Source: Desulfobacteraceae bacterium
GTDB lineage: Bacteria > Desulfobacterota > Desulfobacteria > Desulfobacterales > JACKCP01
Length of the DNA stretch: 64,000 bases
Assembly: GCA_020633955.1 (NCBI GenBank)
Contig: JACKCP010000003.1
Span: 124,001 to 188,000 of the forward strand
Direction of reading: 5' to 3'
Shown here: positions 34,856 to 43,235 of the stretch, one piece after another
Layout: each line of letters starts with the position of its first letter
How positions within the stretch are numbered: the first letter of the stretch is position 1
Notes under the pieces: generated by a model
What the model was told of the DNA's origin: nothing
What the model saw: only the letters and a program-made list of their open reading frames with translations
Databases searched by the model: none
Made by a program: the position numbers and the translations under genes

Positions 34856-37800
34856 ATGCTTAAAATTTTCAAATCCTCTACGAAACCATGGATTTTTGGA
34901 ATTATTATTTTACTTTTTTTTCTAATTCTTTCCTATGGGTTCATTGTTTTTTTAAATACGAGAGGTTTTTCTGCGGCCATAGATAGTATTAGAATAATGG
35001 GTAAGGAATTAAGAGAAGAAGTTGTTCATAAAAATTACTTTGAACCTGAAGCCCAAGATAAGATAAAAATATATTTTTCAAAAAAAATTTCAAAGAACAA
35101 CTGGATAAATACCCTGGATATTTTTGTTCAGGAAAATGATAAAGAATTTTTTATTCTACATTCTCTCGATAATCATGATTTTTTCATACCAAGCAAGGAA
35201 CAGCTGACTTCAATAAGTTACAGTATGGATAATTTTCAATTTCAAATGTTTTATCCTCTTGAACTTGACTCCAGAATTTCGTCATATCTTTATGTAAAAG
35301 GTAATATTTTTTATTTTTTAAAACTTACCTATATGACAAAAATTTATGTTGGTTTAAGTCTCCTGTGTTTCTTTTTTATAGGATGGTATTTTTTAAGGCA
35401 GTATTTAAGACTTCAGGACATGATTGAAATTGGTAGAAAAACTGAAAAGATTCTTGCTGAAAAATCAGGCAGTGATGAAATAATTGCAAGGTTTGCAAGG
35501 TCTGTTCTTTTGTCAAATTCAATGGATGAGGCTTCAGTTTCTGTTAATGAGGCTGTTTCTTCAATGACAGGTGCTGACTACATCGTTTCCGGATTTATTG
35601 ATGAGGGGGATTCAGACGTAAACCTTTTCATTTCAAGTTATAAGTCTGAGCAGATTTTAGGTGAACCGTTTTTTAAGAAAACAGTTTCAAATCCAGTTGG
35701 GATATGCGGAAAATCAATTGCTTCGGGCAGAGGCCTTTATATAAATCAGGCAGATGGAGAAAACTCGATTCTACCCGGAAAAAACGAAGAGTTCAGGGCG
35801 AATTCAGTTATTGCCGTACCTGCAGTTGTCAAGGATAAAGTTGTTGGAATTATTGCTGCCGGGAGCAGGACAATTGAGTTCAATCTTGCAAATCAAAACC
35901 AGCTTGAAAGAATAGCAGCTCTTTATGCTGTTGCTATCCAGAAACAGCAGGCCTTTTTAAAGGTAGTTGAAAGAGAAAATCAGTTCAGGGTAACATTTAA
36001 GACAAATCCTGATGCAGTTCTCATTACAACTTTTCCGGAAGGAATAATTATTGATGTTAATGATGGTTTTACTAATCTGACAGGCTATAAAGCAGAAGAA
36101 GTAAAAGGTCATTCAACAATGAATTTCTTCCTCTGGGAAAAAAGGGAAGATCGTGACAAAATGCTTGGTGTTATTGAAAATGAGCATAAAATTACAAATT
36201 TTGAAGCAAGATTCAGGTTAAGATCTGGAGAGCTTGTCACAGGTCTTTTTTCAGGTTCCAAAATAGTTTTAAACGGAAAAACTCATCTATTATCAATAGT
36301 CAGGGAAATCGAAAAACTTAAACAGACAGAAAATGAGCTTAGAAAAGAAAGAGCTTTCCTTTCAAAAGTAGTTGAAACAAGTCCTGCCGGAATAATTGCA
36401 GTAAATGGCAGGACAGGTAAAATTCTTTATGCAAATCAAAGAACAGCAGATATTCTAGGTCTTGATATTGAAGAAATACAATGCAGGTATTTTCATGATG
36501 ATTCATGGGATATTAGAGACTTTAATCTAAATAAACTCGATAAATCACATTATATTTTCAATATACTCCGACGTGAGAAAAAAGTTCTTCATGACATAAA
36601 GCATGTTGTGACAAATGGGAAAAATGAAAAAATTTATCTTTCATTCAATGCTACTCCCATTATTGGAGATGATGGTGAAATAGATATGTTTGTAACATCT
36701 CTTGAAGATGTCTCTCAGAAAGTTGCTACCCAAAGGTCATTGAAAGAGGCGGAAGAAAGGCTTAACTCTGTAATAAGCAGCCTTCCCGTAATACTTTGGG
36801 CAGTAAATAAAGATGGGCTGATAACCCTTTGCAGAGGAATGGGCCTTAAACCTTTTGGTATAAAGCCTGACTCCCTTGTTGGTAAATCTGTATTCAGACT
36901 GTATAAAAATTTTGATCAGGTAACATCACTTATAGGAGAAGGTCTTAAACTCAGAACTTTTACAAAGGTTATCAAGTTCCTTGAGCGTTATTACGAGGTT
37001 ACTGTTTCTCCAATAATGGATGATAATAATAATCTGCTGGGACTTAGCGGAGTTGCAGCTGATATTTCCAGGAGGGTTAAGATGGAGGAAGAACAGGCCA
37101 TTTTGTCTGCTGCCATAGAACAGGCTGTGGAGAGTATTGTAATTACAGATAAGCATGGCAAAATTATTTATGTAAATCCAGCCTTTGAAAATATTACCGG
37201 TTACTTCAAGGATGAAGTAATAGGAAAAAATCCCAATATTGTTAAAAGCGGATACCACGGAAGATTTTTTTACGATGAAATGTGGACACGTCTTAATAAA
37301 GGAATGACATGGAACGGGTATCTCAAGAACAAATCAAAAGATGGAATCCTGTATGAGGAAGAAGCATCAATTTCACCTGTTTTTGACAGAACCGGCGAAA
37401 TTCAGCATTTTGTTGCAGTGAAAAGAGATGTTACCCAGGAGAGAAAAATGGAATCCCAGCTGAGAAAGGCCCAAAAGCTTGAAGCTATAGGCACTCTTGC
37501 AGGAGGGATAGCACATGATTTCAATAATATTCTTTTCCCTATAATCGGCTTTTCCGAGCTTCTTTCAAATAAATATGAAAAAGGAAGTGAAGAAAAAAGA
37601 TATGTAAATAATGTTTTATCTGCTGCATACAGGGCAAGGGATCTTGTACATCAGATTCTGACATTCAGCAGACAGAATGAGGAAGAAAAAAGACCGGTTA
37701 GAATTGATATAATAGTCCATGAGGCACTAAAACTATTAAGAGCATCCATTCCTTCCACCATTGAGATAAGAACAGAAATAGAAAGTTCCTCACTTACAGT

Positions 37801-38629
37801 TCTTGCTGATTCCACCAAGATACATCAGCTTGCAATGAATCTTGGTACCAATGCATATCAGGCAATGGAAGCAAAAGGGGGAGTACTTGGGATTTATCTT
37901 AAAGCTGTAGATATAGATGATGAAGATATAGACAGATCAGTTATGACTGATATCAATTCAGGAAAATACTTGAGGTTTACAGTTTCAGACACAGGAACTG
38001 GTATTCCGGCCCATATTCTTGAAAGAATTTTTGATCCGTATTTTACAACAAAACCCCAGGGAAAGGGCACTGGACTTGGACTTGCAACAGTACATGGAAT
38101 AGTTCAGTCCTGTAAAGGGTTTATAAGAGTTTACAGTGAAGAGGGTAAAGGGTCCTCTTTTAATGTTTTTCTTCCTGTAACCACAGATCTTGATTATTCA
38201 AAGGATAAAATTTTACCTTCAAAAATAGTTGGCGGAGCAGAGCATATTCTTGTTGCAGATGATGAAGAGCTTATTGTTGAGGTTATTGGGGACATGCTCA
38301 AAGACCTTGGATACAAGACAACCTTGAGAACTAGCAGCATAGAAGCCTTTGAAGCCTTCAAAGCACACCCTGAAAACTTTGACCTTCTTGTCACTGATCA
38401 TACAATGCCCAATATGACAGGTTTTGAACTTGCCAGAAAAATACATATGATACGTCCTGGACTTCCAGTAATAGTATGTTCCGGCTTCAGTGAAATTGTT
38501 ACAATGGATAAAGCAAAAAAAGATGAAATTTCATCTTTTATTATGAAACCTGTATTGAAAACAGATCTAGCTGCTGCTGTTAGAAAAGCAATTGATGAAG
38601 TAAAAAATGAATCATTGGAAACTGTCTAG
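34856..38629 (+). CDS. Hybrid sensor histidine kinase (GAF, multiple PAS, HisKA-HATPase-REC)
   Basis: A 1257-residue protein. Helices near 14-34 and 160-181 bound a small periplasmic domain. In the cytoplasm: GAF-like domain (about 205-365, SNPVGICGKSIASGRG), then four PAS domains (about 375-490, 500-625, 630-745, 755-870; DVNDGFTNLTGYKAEEV and YVNPAFENITGYFKDEV are clear). The kinase core has His887 in AGGIAHDFNNIL and the ATPase motifs DTGTGIPAHILERIFDPYFTTKPQGKGTG (split by the G2 box) and GTGLGLATVHG; the C-terminal receiver has Asp1181. The HDFNN type of H-box is typical of delta-proteobacterial PAS kinases. The signal is unknown, and no response regulator gene is adjacent. Confidence 0.88.
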   Translation: MLKIFKSSTKPWIFGIIILLFFLILSYGFIVFLNTRGFSAAIDSIRIMGKELREEVVHKNYFEPEAQDKIKIYFSKKISKNNWINTLDIFVQENDKEFFILHSLDNHDFFIPSKEQLTSISYSMDNFQFQMFYPLELDSRISSYLYVKGNIFYFLKLTYMTKIYVGLSLLCFFFIGWYFLRQYLRLQDMIEIGRKTEKILAEKSGSDEIIARFARSVLLSNSMDEASVSVNEAVSSMTGADYIVSGFIDEGDSDVNLFISSYKSEQILGEPFFKKTVSNPVGICGKSIASGRGLYINQADGENSILPGKNEEFRANSVIAVPAVVKDKVVGIIAAGSRTIEFNLANQNQLERIAALYAVAIQKQQAFLKVVERENQFRVTFKTNPDAVLITTFPEGIIIDVNDGFTNLTGYKAEEVKGHSTMNFFLWEKREDRDKMLGVIENEHKITNFEARFRLRSGELVTGLFSGSKIVLNGKTHLLSIVREIEKLKQTENELRKERAFLSKVVETSPAGIIAVNGRTGKILYANQRTADILGLDIEEIQCRYFHDDSWDIRDFNLNKLDKSHYIFNILRREKKVLHDIKHVVTNGKNEKIYLSFNATPIIGDDGEIDMFVTSLEDVSQKVATQRSLKEAEERLNSVISSLPVILWAVNKDGLITLCRGMGLKPFGIKPDSLVGKSVFRLYKNFDQVTSLIGEGLKLRTFTKVIKFLERYYEVTVSPIMDDNNNLLGLSGVAADISRRVKMEEEQAILSAAIEQAVESIVITDKHGKIIYVNPAFENITGYFKDEVIGKNPNIVKSGYHGRFFYDEMWTRLNKGMTWNGYLKNKSKDGILYEEEASISPVFDRTGEIQHFVAVKRDVTQERKMESQLRKAQKLEAIGTLAGGIAHDFNNILFPIIGFSELLSNKYEKGSEEKRYVNNVLSAAYRARDLVHQILTFSRQNEEEKRPVRIDIIVHEALKLLRASIPSTIEIRTEIESSSLTVLADSTKIHQLAMNLGTNAYQAMEAKGGVLGIYLKAVDIDDEDIDRSVMTDINSGKYLRFTVSDTGTGIPAHILERIFDPYFTTKPQGKGTGLGLATVHGIVQSCKGFIRVYSEEGKGSSFNVFLPVTTDLDYSKDKILPSKIVGGAEHILVADDEELIVEVIGDMLKDLGYKTTLRTSSIEAFEAFKAHPENFDLLVTDHTMPNMTGFELARKIHMIRPGLPVIVCSGFSEIVTMDKAKKDEISSFIMKPVLKTDLAAAVRKAIDEVKNESLETV

Positions 38630-38649
38630 ATCAGGACTAGGACAGGCAT

Positions 38650-38778
38650 TGCCCTAAAACGATAATTTTTTGTTCAGTTAAAGGAAGATGAAAAATTTAA
38701 CCTTTAGAATACATTGAGTATTTTGAGGATTAAATTTTTAATCTGACTTTAGAACGGACAAAAAACTTTTTCGTTCTA
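38650..38778 (+). repeat. R1 palindromic repeat, full copy
   Basis: Very close to the copies at 41111 and 8895 across the whole length, including AGATGAAAAATTTAACC and GAGTATTTTGAGGATTAAA blocks. It lies between two 3' ends (hybrid kinase and a minus-strand gene). Confidence 0.82.
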
Positions 38779-38858
38779 AAGTTAAATAAAAATATTCAAA
38801 ATTTAATTTATAACTTATCAATTAGGCTGAGAATGCAGCAGCCTAAACTGAAAAGATT

Positions 38859-39446
38859 TTATAAATAGGATTTGATTTTTTCAATTAATCCCTGTGGCTT
38901 TTTTTCGGGTGATTTGTATGGAGCTGACTCATTTATTATTTTATTATTAACCAGATTAAGTTTTTCTTCTGCTTTTTTTGTTTCTTCCCTGAAACTTTCT
39001 TCAAAGGATGATGAACCAAGGTTTGCGGTAACAAAAATACTGTTTAACTGATTTATTATTTTTGACATTTCACCTTTTGCATCAGCCTGGATTTTATTTA
39101 GTTTTTCAATTGCTTTTTCTGTTATATTTTTCTGATCCGGATATTCTTTTTCCATATTAAGAATTCTCTGTGACTCCTTTTCGATTATGGCAAGTTCATT
39201 TTCTATTGAATCAGCAATGCTTATGATTTGAGGGTAGTTTTTATTAAAAAAAATCTGAGTCTTGGCAGGAAATTCAAAATAATTGTAGGACCTTGGTCTG
39301 AATCTGTCTTTTTCAAAGTAAATATACCAGGTTATTAAACCAGAGATTATAATTGATAAAAAAAGAAGTAAGATAAATATAAATAAAATTTTTTTTTTGC
39401 GGCTTTTTTTGGGCTGATTTTTAATTTCTGTTTGTTTTTTTGCCAT
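38859..39446 (-). CDS. Hypothetical single-pass membrane protein with helical periplasmic domain
   Basis: A 195-residue protein I do not recognise. A very basic N-terminus (residues 1-19) precedes one membrane helix (about 20-43), which by the positive-inside rule leaves the rest in the periplasm. Residues 70-170 are rich in Glu, Lys, Ile and Leu with heptad-like spacing and are probably long helices. The gene is transcribed divergently from queE and ends near an R1 repeat. No catalytic motif is visible. Confidence 0.6.
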   Translation of the reverse strand: MAKKQTEIKNQPKKSRKKKILFIFILLLFLSIIISGLITWYIYFEKDRFRPRSYNYFEFPAKTQIFFNKNYPQIISIADSIENELAIIEKESQRILNMEKEYPDQKNITEKAIEKLNKIQADAKGEMSKIINQLNSIFVTANLGSSSFEESFREETKKAEEKLNLVNNKIINESAPYKSPEKKPQGLIEKIKSYL

Positions 39447-39700
39447 ATTATTTTCAAATTTGTTATTATCAGGGTTAACGAACTGAAACTGTCTTTTTAG
39501 CCAGATTCATGATTCTCTAAGATTTAATTTTTTACTTTTACTGATCAAGAATTTATCAATTTCTACCAATAAGTATTAAAAATAAAGAAATTTTTTTAAT
39601 GTCAAACTTGCAGGTTTATTTTATAAGAAGAATTTGTTCTTATATTTAAAAATTAATTTTTTAATATAAATCGGCTTAATTTGCAAATTCATGAGTATAT

Positions 39701-40345
39701 ATGGAACTGATTGTTAACGAAATTTTTTGCTCCATCCAGGGAGAAGGGCTTGACCAGGGCAGGCCGTGCGTAATGATAAGGCTTACAGGATGTAATCTTA
39801 GATGTTCATATTGTGATACCCGGTATTCTTTTGATGAAGGGGAAAAAATCAACCTTGACTCAATTATTGAAAGAGTTTCTTCATTTGGGGTAAAGCTTGT
39901 TGAAATAACAGGAGGAGAACCTTTAATGCAGAAAAGTACCCCTGCTCTTGTGAAAAAACTTATTGAAATGGGTTTTGAAACCCTTATGGAAACAAACGGT
40001 TCATATGACATTGACATTGTTTCAAAAGACTGTGTTAAAATAATGGATATAAAAACTCCTTCAAGCAAAATGGATAAATTCAATCTTTATTCAAATATTG
40101 AAAAGCTTCAAAATAGAGATCAGATTAAATTTGTTGTTTCCGATAAAACTGATTTTAATTTTGCACTTGATGTTTTGAAAAAATCAAAACTTAAAATAAA
40201 ACCCGAAAATGTCATTTTTTCTCCGGTATTTAACAAAATAGATTTTAAAGAACTTGCTTCATGGATAGTAAAATATAAACCCGATTCCAGGATGCAGATT
40301 CAGATGCATAAGGTTATCTGGCCTGAATCAATGAGAGGAGTATGA
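39701..40345 (+). CDS. queE: 7-carboxy-7-deazaguanine synthase QueE
   Basis: A 214-residue radical SAM enzyme with the cluster motif CX3CX2C (Cys31, Cys35, Cys38 in TGCNLRCSYCDTRYSF), SIQGEG at the start and VEITGGEPLMQ for SAM binding. It makes CDG from carboxytetrahydropterin in the queuosine pathway. The stop overlaps or abuts queC, so they form an operon; FolE2, which makes the pathway's first intermediate, is encoded at 57052. I saw no preQ1 riboswitch in the 254 bases upstream. The ribosome site (ATGAGT) is weak. Confidence 0.95.
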   Translation: MELIVNEIFCSIQGEGLDQGRPCVMIRLTGCNLRCSYCDTRYSFDEGEKINLDSIIERVSSFGVKLVEITGGEPLMQKSTPALVKKLIEMGFETLMETNGSYDIDIVSKDCVKIMDIKTPSSKMDKFNLYSNIEKLQNRDQIKFVVSDKTDFNFALDVLKKSKLKIKPENVIFSPVFNKIDFKELASWIVKYKPDSRMQIQMHKVIWPESMRGV

Positions 40346-40347
40346 AA

Positions 40348-41031
40348 ATGGATAAGAAAAAAGCTGTGGTTCTTCTGAGCGGAGGGATTGATTCGGCAAC
40401 ATGTGCCGCAATTGCCAAAGATATGGGGTTTATTGTTTATGCTCTGTCATTTGACTATAACCAGAGACATAAGACAGAGCTTGATTTTGCAGACCAGACA
40501 GCCAGGTTTCTTGGTGTTTTTGAACATAAAATCATTCCGACAGATCTTTCCTTGATTGGTGGTTCAGCCCTTACCGATAATAAAATAAGCGTTCCTGATT
40601 TTAAAGAGGGAAATACAAAAATTCCTGTAACTTACGTTCCATCAAGAAATATTATTTTTTTGTCATATGCTGTTTCCTATGCTGAGGTTATTGGTGCAGA
40701 TGATATATTTATAGGTGTAACAGCAGTGGATTACAGCGGATATCCGGATTGCAGGCCTGAATTTATTGAAGCTTTTTCATCGGCTGTAAATCTTGGAACA
40801 AAAAAAGGTATTGAAGGAAGGCCGTTTAAAATTCATACTCCACTTGTAGATCTTTCCAAGGATCAGATTATAACAAAAGGTTTAGGGCTTGGGATGGATT
40901 ACAGTTTTACATCAAGCTGCTACAACCCTGATGTAAAGGGATATGCATGCGGAAAATGTGACAGCTGCATAATAAGAAAAAGAGGATTTGAAAAGGCTGG
41001 GATAAAAGATCCAACAAAATATTCCAATTGA
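40348..41031 (+). CDS. queC: 7-cyano-7-deazaguanine synthase QueC
   Basis: A 227-residue PP-loop ATPase with VVLLSGGIDSATC and LSFDYNQRHKTEL. The C-terminal Zn site is complete: SSCYNP...ACGKCDSCIIRKRGF (four Cys). It converts CDG to preQ0. Two ATGs are in frame; AGAGGAG lies 7 bases before the second (40348) but touches the first (40342), so I take the second. Confidence 0.95.
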   Translation: MDKKKAVVLLSGGIDSATCAAIAKDMGFIVYALSFDYNQRHKTELDFADQTARFLGVFEHKIIPTDLSLIGGSALTDNKISVPDFKEGNTKIPVTYVPSRNIIFLSYAVSYAEVIGADDIFIGVTAVDYSGYPDCRPEFIEAFSSAVNLGTKKGIEGRPFKIHTPLVDLSKDQIITKGLGLGMDYSFTSSCYNPDVKGYACGKCDSCIIRKRGFEKAGIKDPTKYSN

Positions 41032-41110
41032 TTTTACACTGTTTTTTTCTCCTGTTTTTATAAAGAAAGTAAGCAGGAGACATTTAAGTTTATAATAATC
41101 ATTTATATAG

Positions 41111-41250
41111 TGACTGGCCAAAAACGATAATTTTATGTTCAGTTAGGGGAATATGAAAAATTATACCTTCAGGATAGATTTAGTATTTTGAGGATTAAAT
41201 TTTTAATCTGACTTTAGAATGGATAAAAAAGGACGTTTTCGTTCAGCAGC
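41111..41250 (+). repeat. R1 palindromic repeat, reference copy
   Basis: R1 is a 130-140 base element seen only between genes. Its left arm (AAAACGATAATTTT, then GTTCAG, then GAAAAATT) and its right arm (GATTAAATTTTTAATC, then GAATGGA, then GGACGTTTTCGTTCAGC) are imperfect inverted copies, so the whole unit can fold into one long hairpin centred near GGATAGATTTAGTATTTTGAGG. The outermost inverted core is CGAAAACG-N4-TTTTTTGT. It has no reading frame. Other copies: 4553, 8895, 25791, 31582, 38650, 43085 and, inverted, 54337. This fits a MITE-type non-autonomous element; no matching transposase is in the window. Confidence 0.82.
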
Positions 41251-41286
41251 TATAAAGTTTTAAAATTAATATTACCGGAGGCTCTT

Positions 41287-43047
41287 GTGATTGAATTTAC
41301 ACCAGGTCAAAACCCAGATTTCGATGCTTTCTATGCTATTTTTTTTATTGAAAATCACCTTGATCATTCTATTTATCCAAATCAGGTTGCTTCACCGGAG
41401 CAGATTGGCTTCATGGTTTATATGAAGCATGAAAAAACCCATTATTACCCATGTACTGATGATATGTTCAATACAATAATTTCAAGGAGAAGAAATCCAG
41501 AACTTGAGTTTATTTATTTAAAGGTTAAGGAAAGGATTTTAAAACTTGTTGATGATTTTGTTTCTGATAAAGAAAAAAAGCCATTTTTAAAAGCACTTTT
41601 AACCATAAAATATGAACACGAAACAAGGGATCTCATGATGATTCCTTCAAGGCTTGAAAAAAGGCTTTTTAAAATTTTTATAAATCAATCCGGAATCAGT
41701 GACCCCTATTTTAATATAAAACTTGAAAAAAATAAGATGGTTAAAGATTTTCTTGAATCCGACCTGTTTAAAAAGGCAATTGATGCAGTGAATATAAACA
41801 GGGAAACTGGTGTGCCTGATTCTTTATCTGAAATAAGAAGAAAACTGGAATATATAGAGCTTAGAAGATTTATTTCACTTATAGGAAAACCTGATATTTT
41901 CTGGGATAAAAATAAACATGTTGACAATGAAAAACTCCGTGAATGCTTTAACAAAAAATTTATCGGAAACGGAGTAAGTGAATTTTTTTCATTTCTTGGA
42001 ATAGAAGGCGGAGGCTCTGTAATTGAAAAAAGGCAGAAAAAGAAAATAATGTGGCTTGCCGATGAGGCTGGTGAGGTAATTATTGATATAAGAATAGTTA
42101 ATTATCTTGCTTCTCTTGGGCATAAGATTTTTTTGGTTTTTAAAGACGGTCCGCTTTATTCAAAAATAAATATTACGGATGTGGAAGAAGATGAAACTTT
42201 AAAAACTGAGCTGAGCCACAGTGAGTTTATTTATAACAAGGAACTTTCAAAAAATGAGGTTATTTCCTACCTCCAAAGAGAAAAAAATGTGCTTGTAATG
42301 TCAGACGGTACCCAGGAAAATCTTAATCTTTTAATGGCATCAACTACATTTGCAAGGGCATTTAAAGAGTGCGATGCCATTATTTCAAGAGGAAGAGAGC
42401 AGAAAAGAAGATTTTTTGACACACATTTTGCCTTTACACGGCCGGTATTTAATATTTCACACAGCGAAGATGGCTTTGTTGTAATAGACCTTAAAATGGC
42501 ACATCCTGAAGTTATAAGATTTACAAGAGAAGACCTTGAAAAAAAGGCGCATCAGATAATTGAGAAAATGAAAAATAAAAAGGAGTCTGGTTCAACTGTA
42601 ATGTTTTACAGCGGCATTATAGGTTCCATTCCAGGAAAAATTGAAGAAGCAACAGAAATAATGTCTACTTTTGTTGCCTATCTTGAAGAAAGTTATGAAA
42701 ATACCTTTATAATCAATCCTTCAAGATATTATGAGCATGGAATGGATGCAGATGATCTTATGTATATGTGGGAAATTGTCCAGAGAAGCGGTTATATTGA
42801 TATCTGGAGATTTCAGACCTATGACGATATTTCCCATTCCTTTAAAATTCTTGGTAAGAAAGTACCTCCTGAATGGGTAGGTAAGGATGCAACATACAGT
42901 ACAGGATGTACCAAGGAGATGGCAATAGCAATGAGTGTTCTTGAGAAAAATCCTGAAATGCAGCTTGCAGGGCCGTCTCCTGAAAAATTTATGAGAAGAA
43001 GGGATTACGGAGTAGGTAAAATGTATGACAGGATTTTATCTGAATAA
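41287..43047 (+). CDS. DUF89 / ARMT1-like domain protein
   Basis: A 586-residue soluble protein. A helical first part contains SGISDPYFNIKLEKN, like the TGxxDPYxxxKxxxN segment of DUF89 damage-control phosphatases. The central IMWLADEAGEVIIDIRIVNYLASLGHKIFLVFKDGPL follows the DUF89 core (xLDNAGExxxDxxLIxxLxxxGxxVxxxVRGxPI) but reads Asp-Glu where the metal-site Asp-Asn is usual. AIISRGREQKRRFFDT would be the later KGQxNxE-type region. Family members hydrolyse sugar phosphates with bound metal; activity here is doubtful. The last 150 residues (YSTGCTKEMAIAMSVLEKNPEM) look additional. Start is GTG after CCGGAGG. Confidence 0.6.
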   Translation: MIEFTPGQNPDFDAFYAIFFIENHLDHSIYPNQVASPEQIGFMVYMKHEKTHYYPCTDDMFNTIISRRRNPELEFIYLKVKERILKLVDDFVSDKEKKPFLKALLTIKYEHETRDLMMIPSRLEKRLFKIFINQSGISDPYFNIKLEKNKMVKDFLESDLFKKAIDAVNINRETGVPDSLSEIRRKLEYIELRRFISLIGKPDIFWDKNKHVDNEKLRECFNKKFIGNGVSEFFSFLGIEGGGSVIEKRQKKKIMWLADEAGEVIIDIRIVNYLASLGHKIFLVFKDGPLYSKINITDVEEDETLKTELSHSEFIYNKELSKNEVISYLQREKNVLVMSDGTQENLNLLMASTTFARAFKECDAIISRGREQKRRFFDTHFAFTRPVFNISHSEDGFVVIDLKMAHPEVIRFTREDLEKKAHQIIEKMKNKKESGSTVMFYSGIIGSIPGKIEEATEIMSTFVAYLEESYENTFIINPSRYYEHGMDADDLMYMWEIVQRSGYIDIWRFQTYDDISHSFKILGKKVPPEWVGKDATYSTGCTKEMAIAMSVLEKNPEMQLAGPSPEKFMRRRDYGVGKMYDRILSE

Positions 43048-43084
43048 TAGATTATGAATTGTATGGGAGAAAAAATATTTTTTA

Positions 43085-43190
43085 AGGATCAGGTGAAAAT
43101 CAGGCCTTACCTAAACTTTGTATTTAAGGATTAAATTTTGATTTTGATGCATGTATATATAAAGACTCACAGTTTTCGCTCACAGGCTGA
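43085..43190 (+). repeat. R1-like repeat, degenerate copy
   Basis: Keeps GTATTTAAGGATTAAATTTTGATTTTGAT in part and the right end ACAGTTTTCGCTCACAGGCTGA; the left end is worn. Lies in the 188-base gap before the next kinase gene. Confidence 0.45.
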
Positions 43191-43235
43191 ATATTTTACC
43201 TTTCTTATTTTTTGCAGTATGAATCAGGGGAATAT

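Noticed and set aside
39447..39700. preQ1 riboswitch before queE
   Set aside because: No short C-rich aptamer hairpin with an A-rich tail was recognisable in this stretch; a covariance search (Infernal, preQ1 models) would settle it.
41032..43235. R1 copies as parts of longer untranslated leader riboswitches
   Set aside because: R1 occurs downstream of genes, between convergent genes and in both orientations, so it is not tied to leaders.
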